Of a stretch of 64,000 nt of DNA, positions 9,322 to 17,782 are shown in pieces. The translations under genes were made by a program, and so were the position numbers. Below the pieces are notes generated by a model that saw only the letters and a list, made by a program, of their open reading frames with translations, was not told the DNA's origin and did no database searches. Numbering within the stretch: position 1 is the stretch's first letter; every line of letters starts with the position of its first letter. The stretch is from Alistipes dispar (lineage in GTDB: Bacteria > Bacteroidota > Bacteroidia > Bacteroidales > Rikenellaceae), in assembly GCF_006542685.1 (NCBI RefSeq), contig NZ_AP019736.1, forward strand, positions 2,592,001 to 2,656,000, given 5' to 3'.

Positions 9322-10221
9322 TCAGATATCCAGGTCGAGTGTCGGCACGTCCTGCTGACGTCGCAGGACGATCTCGCGCAGCTTCTCCAGGTCGATACCC
9401 CAGTCATTCTCATAGTATTTATAGACGATGTCGAATTTCTGCTCGATCATCGAGCGTCTCGCGCCTGCCGTCCGCAGTTTCGTTTCCCAGGCTTCGGGCG
9501 TGTTGGTGACGTAGATCGAGGCGAGCTCCACGAACTCCTCTCCGTCGGAAGTCGAGGCGTAACGGCTGATGAACCCGTCCTGCAGAGCGCTGGTCTCGGT
9601 GGGATATACCTCCCAGCAGGAATTGCCGACATAGCGGATACCTCCGTCCGACTTGCCGACGATCTGTTCGAAATCGGACGTGTAAGGCTTTTTCTGATTG
9701 AGGATATGCCCGAACTCGTGATGTATCGTTTTGAAGTAGGAGGAGTTGAGAGCATCGACATTGCGCGGATCCAGCGTATTGAGGTTGTAGAGGGTGATTT
9801 TCGTACCGCCCTCGGCCGTACCCAGTACGATGGAGCCGTTGTTGTTGTAGGCCGGGCTGCCCACGAAGAAGAGGTCTTTCGGGAAGTTGGCCCGGATGAA
9901 GTCCCGGCTGCCGGTGATTTCGTCGTAGGCTTGCAGACAAAGATAGGAAACCAACTGCGCCATTTCGATCGAGCGTTCGTAACGCGCCGGAACCAGATTG
10001 TAGGTCATATCGGATTCCATGTCCTCGTAACGGTACATGACCCGGATATTATACGGTTCGATGAAGTTCTCGAGGAGCCACTCGTCGAAAGGCGTTTCGA
10101 TCTCATAGCCGATACCCGTGATTACGCTCTTGTCGTCGAGTCCGTCCTCCGAACACGCCGTGTTCGAAAGTGCGAATACCAGTGCGGACAGTGCAAATAT
10201 CGTTCTTTTCATAATATGCAT
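9322..10221 (-). CDS. SusCD-associated zinc metallopeptidase lipoprotein
   Basis: 299 residues from ATG 10221, or 296 from ATG 10212, which begins the signal MKRTIFALSALVFALSNTAC. The zinc site HEFGH lies at about residues 168-172 (HxxxH with Glu169 as the catalytic base), within IHHEFGHILNQKK. The overall pattern fits the 'substrate import-associated zinc metallohydrolase lipoprotein' group, whose members sit next to SusC/SusD. It should be anchored to the outer membrane and cut peptides or proteins, or another amide-containing substrate, for import by the adjacent SusC. It lies 21 bases after susD and 31 before the DUF4302 gene. The third zinc ligand is probably a Glu in GEEFVELAS; this is inferred. 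Confidence 0.85.
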   Translation of the reverse strand: MHIMKRTIFALSALVFALSNTACSEDGLDDKSVITGIGYEIETPFDEWLLENFIEPYNIRVMYRYEDMESDMTYNLVPARYERSIEMAQLVSYLCLQAYDEITGSRDFIRANFPKDLFFVGSPAYNNNGSIVLGTAEGGTKITLYNLNTLDPRNVDALNSSYFKTIHHEFGHILNQKKPYTSDFEQIVGKSDGGIRYVGNSCWEVYPTETSALQDGFISRYASTSDGEEFVELASIYVTNTPEAWETKLRTAGARRSMIEQKFDIVYKYYENDWGIDLEKLREIVLRRQQDVPTLDLDI

Positions 10222-10242
10222 TTTTTAATCTCAAATGGCGGA

Positions 10243-11844
10243 TTACCTCGGATTGGCGGGCAGACCGCTCGTGATTACGTCGTTCGGTAGCTGGATGGCC
10301 CGACGGTTGTCCCGCACTGCGAGCTTGTCGGTCACGGCGCTGACATGTCCGTCGGTGGAATCGAGCGTGCGACGATAAATTTCGATGCCGAAACGCTTGA
10401 TGTCGAACCAGCGCAGACCGCAATGCAGCGTTTCGTAGCGACGCAGCATCAGCAGCGTATGGACCATGGCCTCCTGGGTTTCGTCGAGATCGAACGCAGG
10501 GTGCAGCTCCTTTTTCGGCGTAGGACCTTTCTTGTTCATATCCGACTGGTTCTGATCGGTTTCCGGCCGGTAATATTCGGTGCCGGCGGCCCACGCCGTC
10601 ACGGTCTCTTCCGTCAGCGGCGTGTACGACTTGCAGGCGTTCGACAGGAAGAGGTTCATGTCCTTCAGCGCGTTCGGATAATCTTTCTGCATGATGTAGG
10701 CTTCGGCCCGTGTCAGCAGCGTCTCGTCGCCCGTGAAGAGCGTGTAGACGGTGTGGATATAACCGGTTCCTGCGACGGGATCGGTATATTCGAACAGATA
10801 CGGCGTATGGGGCAGCAGGGTCTTGTCCAGACCGCTGTTATATACCAGCGGCCGCACCTTCCATTCGTAGGGCGCGAAGGGCGTATTCGTGCAGGAGATG
10901 CTCTCGGTCTGGCCGATCAGCCATCCGTGGTTGTAACGGCGTCCCGAGGAGTATCCGCCGAAATAGGTCCCCGAAGAGGAGTAAGCCGTCGCCAGCAGGT
11001 AGTTGCACGGCAGGTCCGTACTGATATAGTAGGTGGCAGCCGTATTCTGGGTGGACCCGTTGTTCATCGGATATTCCAACAGCGCCTCGTAATCGCGGAG
11101 CTGGGATTCGGGGGCGTTGGTCAGCGCTTCCGAGGCATATTCCGCGGCTTTGTCCCATTTCTGATAATACAGGAAGAACCGTGCGGCGAAGGAATAAGCC
11201 GCTTTCCGGTTGAAGTGGTACTTGGGAACCGAATAGATCGCGTCGTCGATAAGCGGCAGTCCTTCCTCGATATCCTTTTCGATTTTGGCGTACACTTCGG
11301 CTACCGTACCGCGTTCGTATTTCGGGTCGAGTTCGGTTTCGGCCTTCTCCATGTAAGGGATTCCCATGTCGTCCGGATAGTTGGGATCGTACTGCTGGCA
11401 GAAAATGTTCACCAGCACGAAGTGGGCGTATGCCCGGCAGATCAACGCTTCGCCCTTGGCCGCGCGCAACTTGTCGGTCATTTCCATTTTCCCGAGAGCG
11501 TCCAGCACCTGATTGGCATTCGCAATGGCCAGATACTGCGAACTCCACGTCCTGATAAGCGATTCGTTGTTGGATTCCACGGGCGGATTCCAGGAAAAAC
11601 TCTCTTCGTAGAAACGACTCCAATCGCCGTAGGTTCCGCCGTGGTCATCGACATTGTCCGAAGCCAGTTCCAATACGAACCACGGCTGGTTGCTGGCATA
11701 GGCCGAGACCAGCATGTCGATGGCCTTTTCCTCCGAATCGACCGTCGTGCGGTTGTCCGGGTTCTCGTCGAGGAAGTCATTGCAGGAAGAAAAGCCTGCG
11801 GCAAGAGCTCCGGCGAACAGAATATATGCAATGTAGTTTTTCAT
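10243..11844 (-). CDS. SusD/RagB-family nutrient-binding lipoprotein
   Basis: 533 residues with lipobox GFSSC followed by NDFLDENP, the usual opening of SusD proteins. Helical TPR-like segments follow, including GEALICRAYAHFVLVNIF and a late LLMLRRYETLHCGLRWFDIKRF segment, both conserved in the family; the WFDIKR motif near the end is diagnostic. SusD lids the partner SusC pore on the cell surface and captures the substrate. It starts 19 bases after the SusC stop. With a metallopeptidase and DUF4302 protein downstream and no glycosidase in the operon, a peptide-type substrate is more likely than a glycan. Confidence 0.93.
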   Translation of the reverse strand: MKNYIAYILFAGALAAGFSSCNDFLDENPDNRTTVDSEEKAIDMLVSAYASNQPWFVLELASDNVDDHGGTYGDWSRFYEESFSWNPPVESNNESLIRTWSSQYLAIANANQVLDALGKMEMTDKLRAAKGEALICRAYAHFVLVNIFCQQYDPNYPDDMGIPYMEKAETELDPKYERGTVAEVYAKIEKDIEEGLPLIDDAIYSVPKYHFNRKAAYSFAARFFLYYQKWDKAAEYASEALTNAPESQLRDYEALLEYPMNNGSTQNTAATYYISTDLPCNYLLATAYSSSGTYFGGYSSGRRYNHGWLIGQTESISCTNTPFAPYEWKVRPLVYNSGLDKTLLPHTPYLFEYTDPVAGTGYIHTVYTLFTGDETLLTRAEAYIMQKDYPNALKDMNLFLSNACKSYTPLTEETVTAWAAGTEYYRPETDQNQSDMNKKGPTPKKELHPAFDLDETQEAMVHTLLMLRRYETLHCGLRWFDIKRFGIEIYRRTLDSTDGHVSAVTDKLAVRDNRRAIQLPNDVITSGLPANPR

Positions 11845-11863
11845 ATCGTTTTCGTTTTTTTGA

Positions 11864-14800
11864 TTACAGGCCGATACGCAGTGTCAGCGTGAACTGCTTG
11901 GGAACGGGAACCGCGACGCCTCCGGTGTTGAAGAACTCGGGATCCTGGCCGTTGAGCTTTTTGTCCGCGTAGATCAGGAAGAGGTTCGTGGCCTGGAACT
12001 TGAGCGAGAGGCTCGACATTTTGAGTTTCTGTATCCAGCGTTTCGGGAAGTCGTAGGTCAGCGAGATCTCCTTCATGCGGATGAAATCGCCTTTGGCGAT
12101 GCGTGCCGTCGAATAGTTGTAGGCGTTGTAAGCGTACGACAGCGAGTTGTCGTTCTTCTTCTGCCGGGTCGAAATAATGGTCGGCACGTCCGTGAAGCGC
12201 TCGTCGCCGGGAACCATCCAGCGGTTCTTGAATTCGCGCGGCATGGCGTCGAGATCCGTATAGGAATCGGAGAAGACCGGATCGAGACGTACCACGTTGC
12301 CGAAAGAGTAGGTGATGAAGATGTTCAGTCGGAGTCCCTTGTAGCGGAAAATGTTGCCGAAACTACCGACGTCGGTAGGTTCCGACGGTCCCGAATAAAC
12401 CAGATGGTCGAAACGCTCCTGTTCCTGGAAATTGATATTCGTCGTCGTCAGCTCGCCGTCCTCGTTGATGAAGGTCGGAATACCCTCTTCGTTCAGCCCG
12501 CGGAAGTCGTAGGAGAAGATCGAATTCACGGGATAGCCCTCGCGTGAGAATCCGATGCCCGAAACCAGATCGAAGGCGCGGGTCGATGTCTCGAACTTCG
12601 TGACTTCGTTCTTCATGTGCGAGTAGATGATGTCGGTCGTCCAACTGAAGTCCTGCGTCTGGATATTCTTCGTGGAGAGCGAAAGCTCGATGCCGCGCGA
12701 CCGCATCGTGGCGACATTGCCCAGCTTTTCGATCTGACCTCCGATGCCCTGCGTATTGATCGGTCCGATCAGGTCGTAGTTGTCGCGTTTGTACCAATCG
12801 ACAGCCAGATTGATCCGGTTGTTCAGAAAACCCAGGTCGGCGCCGATGTTCAGTTCGTGCTTCTTTTCGTAGGTCAGTTCGCTGTTTTCCAGTTCCGAGA
12901 GAGCCAGTCCCGACTCCGAAGCGCCGGCCGTCGGACGCCACGGCGTCGTACTCTTGATTACCGCCAATGCGTTCGTCACCGACGGACGGTCGGCCGTCAG
13001 CGAATACGAAGCCTTCAGCGAAAGGTGCGACAGCGCAGGCTGTGCGCGCTGGAACCATGTTTCCTCGTGCATGTTCCATGCGCCCGAGATGTTCCATGTC
13101 GGCAGCCAGCGCGAACGCGTCGTCAGTCCCACGGCGTTGTTGCCCTCGTAGCGGAATGTGCCGTTGATCGTGTAACGCCCTTTGTAGGAATAGGTCCCGT
13201 TGAAGAAGAATGCGGCATTGCGGTAATAGGTCTTCTCCATCGTATAGTAATCGGTGTTGTCCTCCTTGCCTTTTTTGAAGATGAGGTAATCGTAGAACGG
13301 AATCTCTCCTGCGTCGTATTGCAGACCCCAGCCGCGGAACCACGTCGTTTCGCGGTCGATCTGGTTGGTCTCCATACCCGCGTATGCATTGATGATATGC
13401 GTGTTGTCGATGGTCTTGCTGTAAGTGGCCGAAAGGCGGAAGTCGTAGGAGAGCATCCGGTTGTCGGTCCGCTGATAGATACCGCCGGCGGGCAGTACGC
13501 TCACGGGTTCGGCATAGATGTCGTCCGGGTCCTTGTAGAGAAACGAGTTGTTGTCCCGGATCGTCGTCGTGCCCATGGCCCGGTATGCCTCGGCCTGATT
13601 CGCATTGTCGCGGACGTTGTGTTCCTGCGAGGTCCCCGAATAACGCACCGAAGCCAGAGCCGCGGCTTCGAAACCCTTGAAAGCCTTCCATTTCAACTCG
13701 CCCTGGAACTTCACGTCAGCCACGTTCAGGTCGATGTAGTTGTTTTCCAGCTCGTGCAGGATGTTGAACGGAGCATAATTGCGCACATAGAATTCATTGG
13801 GATCGAGCACGCGCGAAGTGTTCAGCGCATACGAATAGGGATTGATGTCGAAGTCGCGTTTCACCTCGCCGGTCACGTAGTCGGTCGTGGAGCCGAGAGT
13901 CCCGGGAGCTTTCTGCTTGCGGTACGACCCGTTGGTGATCATATTGAATGAAAGGGCGTCCGAGATTTTGTACGAAGCGTTGAGATTGGCAGTGTAGCGT
14001 GCGACTTCGCTCTGCTTTGTCCAGCCCGGATCGAACAGGGCGCTGACAGAGGCGTAGTAGGACGATTTTTCGGTTCCCGACGTGATGCTCACCGAATGGG
14101 AGTGCATCACCGTCGGCTGGAACAACTCTTTGAACCAGTCCGTATTCCGCCGCTCTGCCGCCTGCAGGAACGCGACCTGTTCGGCGCTGCCCTGTTGCAT
14201 CGCTCCCGAATTGATCAGCGCATACATTTTGCCGTAGATACCGCTCGCCGAGGCGTTCGTGACCCGCGAATTGCCCAGCCAGCCTTTGTAGGCCATTTCC
14301 TGATAGACCGACATCTGGTCCTGGGAGTTCATCAGGTTGAAGTTGCTGTAGGAAGGGATCATACGGTACGTGAATTCGCCCGTATAGTTGACCCGGCTGA
14401 CACCCGGACGGCCCTTTTTGGTCGTTACGACGATCACTCCGGCCATGGCGCGGGCACCGTAGATCGACGTGGCCGATCCGTCTTTCAGAATATTGAAACT
14501 TTCGATGTCTTCGGGATTCAGACCTGCGATGGCCGAACCGATCAGGGTCGTGGCGTCTCCCGAGGAGAGATCCTCGGCAGAGATGTCCTGAACGTCTTCC
14601 ATGATTACTCCGTCCACGACCCACAACGGCTTCGAGTCGCCGTAAATGGAGGTCGCACCGCGAACGCGGATTTTCGGAGCCGTACCGAACGTACCCGACA
14701 CGTTCTGTACCGAAACGCCTGCCGAACGGCCCTCGAGGCCGCGGCTGATATCGCCCATACCGGAAAGTTTCACGTCATCGGCCACCAATTGATCGGCCGC

Positions 14801-15168
14801 ACCGGTAAAGAGGCGCTTGTCCGTTTTGGTCATACCTGTCACCACGACTGCTTCCACTGCCTGAGCGTCGGGTTCGAGGCGCACGCGGACGTTGGGGGAG
14901 ATGGCTGTTTCCTGGGTTTTATAACCTACATAGGAAATTTGTAACTTCCCCCCCCCTTCCGGGCCGGGATCTGAAGGAGGAATTCGCCCTTCAGGTCGGT
15001 TGAAGTGCCGATGGTCGGATCATCCTTGACGATGACCGTAGCGCCGATAATCGGAGCGCCGTTTTCATCGACGACCGACCCGCGTACCTGGTCGGATTGA
15101 GCAAAAGCACAACCCACTACCGCGAGTATGCAAACCAACGATAGCGTAATTTTTTTACTCATAAGCAT
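11864..15168 (-). CDS. SusC/RagA TonB-dependent transporter, frame broken at G9 tract
   Basis: The start ATG at 15168 (or 15162, MSKKITLSLVCILAVVGC) gives a signal peptide ending CAFAQ, then a CarboxypepD_reg-like domain (QVRGSVVDENGAPIIGATV). The frame is lost at a run of nine G on the coding strand (14948-14956) and stops after about 80 residues. Adding one base restores KLQISYVGYKTQ, the rest of that domain, then the plug (VVVTGMTK, IRVRGATS, PLWVVDGV) and the beta-barrel to the terminal LTLRIGL. The total of 3305 bases plus one is exactly 1102 codons, giving a normal-length 1101-residue SusC. No other lesion is seen. Either it is in an OFF phase, or the homopolymer was misread. A canonical promoter lies at 15208-15238. 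Confidence 0.9.
14948..14956 (-). repeat. Poly-G tract (G9) in susC coding sequence
   Basis: Nine C on the plus strand, read as nine G in the susC frame between the codons for PARK and KLQISY. Ten (or seven) G would keep the gene in frame. Position is within the N-terminal regulatory-like domain, some 70 residues after the start, so slippage would switch the whole transporter off. Confidence 0.85.
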
Positions 15169-15207
15169 TAGTTTTTGATAGTTTGTAAAAGTAAAGCGCT
15201 TCGGTAT

Positions 15208-15238
15208 CAAAAATACAAAATATAATTTAATGCGCAAA
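15208..15238 (-). promoter_or_regulatory. Bacteroidetes-type promoter of the susC operon
   Basis: On the minus strand TTTG (15238-15235), a 19-bp spacer and TATTTTTG (15215-15208) match the -33/-7 consensus TTTG-N19-TAnnTTTG perfectly. Transcription would begin near 15203, about 35 bases before the susC ATG. Confidence 0.8.
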
Positions 15239-15583
15239 CTTTTTGTGGCATAATATGGCTGATGGAAATACATTATATCAAAAACGAATGAAAGGGATTG
15301 CGATTTTTTCTTCAAATGTGCCGGCCGATTACGATATGGAATCACCGGATTTTCCTTTCCGGCGTCCCGGTCGTCAGTGAAAACGGTGCGGCTTGTCTGC
15401 AACGAGGTCGGAATCGGCGGTTTCGGAGAAAGAAATGGGCCGTTGCGGAGGCCGCGGCCCGGTCGTATGACCGAACGGCCGTATCGCCGTGTTTTCTTAA
15501 GATCGACTGCATATCCCGCATGACGGAGGGTCCGGTGTACTTTTTCGGCGCCGTAAAAAGTACACCGAATAGGCCGCATGCGA
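15239..15583. other. Non-coding stretch with 13-bp perfect palindrome
   Basis: About 345 bases between the susC promoter and the tRNA repeat carry no convincing gene. The only structure is a strong hairpin at 15533-15567: a 13-bp perfect stem (CGGTGTACTTTTT and its complement) with a 9-base loop containing CGGCGCCG. The T-run is inside the stem, so it is not a classical terminator; an operator or a remnant of a mobile miniature element is possible. Confidence 0.5.
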
Positions 15584-15624
15584 CATGCTCCGAACCGCAT
15601 TTTCTTGCACTTCCAGGAAAAGAA

Positions 15625-15659
15625 AAAAGCCTTGCAAATGTTTTATTTACAAGGCTTTT
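15625..15659 (-). terminator. Intrinsic terminator of tRNA-Asp copy 1
   Basis: Inverted repeat AAAAGCCTTG / CAAGGCTTTT, extended inward by further pairs, followed on the minus strand by T-rich sequence. It lies just downstream of the tRNA gene. Confidence 0.85.
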
Positions 15660-15682
15660 CGCTTTTTTGCTTTGATGTCGGG

Positions 15683-15756
15683 CGGTGCGTAGGGGACTCG
15701 AACCCCTGACCCCGTGCGTGACAGGCACGTATTCTAACCGGCTGAACTAACGCACC
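15683..15756 (-). tRNA. tRNA-Asp (anticodon GTC), copy 1
   Basis: The minus strand gives a 74-nt cloverleaf. The acceptor GGTGCGT pairs with ACGCACC, with discriminator G. The D-arm contains AGTTCAGCCGGTTAGAA, the anticodon arm GTGCCTGTCACGCAC has anticodon GTC in a 7-base loop, and the T-arm contains GGGGTTCGAGTCCCC. CCA is not encoded. It is identical to the copy at 62975-63048. Confidence 0.97.
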
Positions 15757-15776
15757 GTTTTTCGGTATTGCGAGTG

Positions 15777-15807
15777 CAAAGATACCACATTTCCCGAAAA
15801 CTGCAAA
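15777..15807 (-). promoter_or_regulatory. Promoter of tRNA-Asp copy 1
   Basis: On the minus strand TTTG (15807-15804), 19-bp spacer, TATCTTTG (15784-15777): a perfect match to the Bacteroidetes consensus. The start site would be a few bases before the tRNA 5' end at 15756. Confidence 0.8.
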
Positions 15808-16226
15808 TATTTCCGTCGGTTTTTTTATCCCTTCGCCCGGCGCCCGCACTCCGGCGCCGGATGCGCATTGTATAACGGTCCGAAAATTCGGACGGCCTCC
15901 GGCTTTCGTCTCGTTCCCTGCCGGAGTTGCGGGAAGGCGGTTCCCGTGCAGGTCGGAATCTGCGGCAGGGTAGTGCGGCCTGAAACGCTTCCGGCGTCCC
16001 GACGCAGGGCAATCCGCCGCACTCCGGCGTTCCGGGTCTCCGGAGTGAATCCGGAGCGCTGCGGGAAGTCCGGGATGCCGGGGAGTTGGATCGTTCGGAA
16101 TATCTTGCTAATTTTGAGCGGCCGATTCCCGTCCGGAAGAACGCCGGTGCGGCCGGAGACCTCTGGCCGCACCGGCCCGGAGGGCGGCCGGATTTTCCGG
16201 CCGGAATGATAAAAAACAGAGATACG
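15808..16226. other. Intergenic stretch without a recognised gene
   Basis: About 420 GC-rich bases between the tRNA promoter and the oxidoreductase gene. Open frames here are low-complexity Arg/Pro/Gly-rich translations with no signal peptide or known motif. Short inverted GGCCGG/CCGGCC repeats occur at 16185-16205, close to the start of the next gene. I see no clear promoter. Confidence 0.4.
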
Positions 16227-17246
16227 ATGCGAAAAATCCGTTTCGGAGTCGTCGGGACCAATTTCGTGACCGACTGGGTGATTGCCGGGGCCCGTCAGGA
16301 CCCCCGTTTCGAGTTGGCGGCGGTCTGTTCCCGCACCCGGGAGCGCGCTGCGGAGTTCGCGGTCCGGCACGGGATCGCCCGCACGTTCGTTTCATTGGAG
16401 GAGATGGCTGCGAGCGATGCGATCGACGCGGTCTATATCGCCACGCCGAACTGCATGCACGCCGCGCAGGCCGTTTGCTGCATGGAGCGCGGCAAACACG
16501 TGCTGTGCGAAAAGCCGATGGCCTCCAATGCCCGGGAGGTGCGGGCGATGATCGAGGCGTCGCGCCGGAACGGCGTGGCGCTGATGGAGGCCGTGAAGAC
16601 GACGCTGACGCCCAATTTCATGGCCTTGCGCGAGGCGCTGCCGAAGGCCGGGACGATCCGGCGTTATTTTTCCGCCTTCTGCCAATACTCTTCGCGTTAC
16701 GACAAGTTCAAGGAGGGAATCGTGCTGAATGCTTTCCGTCCGGAGCTTTCCAACGGCGCCATGATGGATATAGGTATCTATACGATCTATCCGATGGTGG
16801 TGCTGTTCGGCCGCCCGCGGCGGATTTCGGCGTCGGGCATCCTGCTGAGCAGCGGTGTCGATGCGCAGGGTACGGTCGATTTCGATTACGGGGAGATGAA
16901 CGCCACGGTGCTCTACTCCAAGATCGCCAACTCCTCGCTGCCGACCGAGATTCAGGGCGAGGCGGGCAATCTGACGCTGGACCGCATCAACCGCATCGGC
17001 CGTGTCGTGTGGCAGCCGCGGCCGGCTGCGGCCTCCGGACTGGAGCGTCCTGCGGAACCGCAGGACCTGTCCCGTCCGACGGAGCGGGACGAGTATTACT
17101 ACGAAGTGGCCGAGTTCCTGGACCTCGTCGAACAGGGCCGCCGGGAGTCGTCCGTCAATAGTCACGAAAATTCGCTGGCCACCATCGGGATCATCGACGA
17201 GGTACGCCGGCAGCTGGGGGTGGTCTATCCGGCCGACCTGATCTGA
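16227..17246 (+). CDS. Gfo/Idh/MocA-family oxidoreductase
   Basis: 339 residues from ATG 16227; earlier in-frame ATGs lack family similarity. The N-terminal Rossmann fold binds NAD(P), seen as IRFGVVGTNFVTDW near residue 3 and a strand ending AAVCSR. DAVYIATPNCMH and the CEKPMA motif near residue 97 follow, with the conserved Lys of the EKP motif as the probable catalytic residue. The C-terminal domain has DIGIYTIYPMV, typical of the family. These enzymes oxidise or reduce sugar, inositol or related hydroxyl groups; the substrate is not predictable. It is monocistronic, with a strong terminator at 17314-17359, and lies apart from the Sus loci. It has no export signal, so it should be cytoplasmic and is not the GH109 type. 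Confidence 0.9.
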   Translation: MRKIRFGVVGTNFVTDWVIAGARQDPRFELAAVCSRTRERAAEFAVRHGIARTFVSLEEMAASDAIDAVYIATPNCMHAAQAVCCMERGKHVLCEKPMASNAREVRAMIEASRRNGVALMEAVKTTLTPNFMALREALPKAGTIRRYFSAFCQYSSRYDKFKEGIVLNAFRPELSNGAMMDIGIYTIYPMVVLFGRPRRISASGILLSSGVDAQGTVDFDYGEMNATVLYSKIANSSLPTEIQGEAGNLTLDRINRIGRVVWQPRPAAASGLERPAEPQDLSRPTERDEYYYEVAEFLDLVEQGRRESSVNSHENSLATIGIIDEVRRQLGVVYPADLI

Positions 17247-17313
17247 CCTTCCGTTTCCGGCGCCGGGCATACCGGTTTTTCTTTCGGGCATAAGACTGTT
17301 CACGAGACGGATG

Positions 17314-17359
17314 CGCCGTTTCTTTCCGAATCCGACTTCGGGAAGGAACGGCGTTTTTT
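17314..17359 (+). terminator. Intrinsic terminator of the oxidoreductase gene
   Basis: A 17-bp imperfect stem (17314-17330 with 17337-17353, the two differences being G-U pairs) with a six-base loop is followed by six T at 17354-17359. Confidence 0.9.
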
Positions 17360-17782
17360 CGTGTTTTATCCGTTTGGTGCAATGGCGGTTACATATCCGG
17401 CCAGGTGCGACCGGGCGGATTCCGCCTTCCGGGAGGAGAGCGACATGAGCCGTGCGGAACCGTTTCGGAAGCGGAAAAACGGGGAAAAGGGGGCCGTTTT
17501 GAATAATTCGCCCGGCGGCTCCGGAATTTTGCTAAAAAATCGTTGGTTAAATCGTTGGTTTTCTGCGGTAAAGATACAAAAAAAGAAAATACGCCCGTCT
17601 TCCGGAATATAAAATTTTTAGTGTCAATTACATATATTTTCGTCGGATACCGGTTTTGAGGCTTTATATCTGGATTTTAAACCGATACGGATTTTAACCA
17701 ACGATAAATACCGATATCCGGTCTCTTTTTTATGTCGGTCGGATGTGTTATGTGTTGTGGCTTAATTGTTTATTGCTTGATA
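17360..17782 (+). promoter_or_regulatory. Upstream region of the fimbrial operon with inverted and tandem repeats
   Basis: This 420-base, AT-rich leader precedes the DUF3575 gene and has no coding potential. AAATCGTTGGTT occurs twice in tandem at 17537-17560. The 13-mer ATCGTTGGTTAAA (17539-17551) recurs as its exact inverse complement at 17693-17705, enclosing 141 bp. Such a layout resembles an invertible promoter or a set of regulator sites. I find no perfect TTTG-N19-TAnnTTTG promoter in either orientation; TATATTTT at 17633-17640 is a partial -7 match. Confidence 0.45.
17539..17705. repeat. 13-bp perfect inverted repeat enclosing 141 bp
   Basis: Left arm 17539-17551, right arm 17693-17705, sequence ATCGTTGGTTAAA and its reverse complement. 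The left arm is part of a 12-bp tandem duplication. No site-specific recombinase gene lies in the window. Confidence 0.6.

Larger units (their letters stand above)
15584..15784. repeat. ~200-bp direct repeat, copy 1 (contains tRNA-Asp)
   Basis: This segment is nearly identical to 62875-63076, with the same orientation and a few substitutions and one indel. It covers the tRNA-Asp terminator, the tRNA itself and its -7 box. Outside it the flanks diverge completely. Confidence 0.9.

Noticed and set aside
12617..13951. Long plus-strand open frame opposite the SusC gene (444 codons)
   Set aside because: It is antisense to a conserved SusC barrel, its translation is rich in Arg/Val/His with no signal or motif, and long antisense frames are common in GC-rich coding DNA.
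16227..17246. The oxidoreductase as a second GH109 enzyme
   Set aside because: It lacks a Tat or Sec signal and the GLGMRG and IPDFTRG segments; the EKP motif and length fit ordinary cytoplasmic Gfo/Idh/MocA enzymes.
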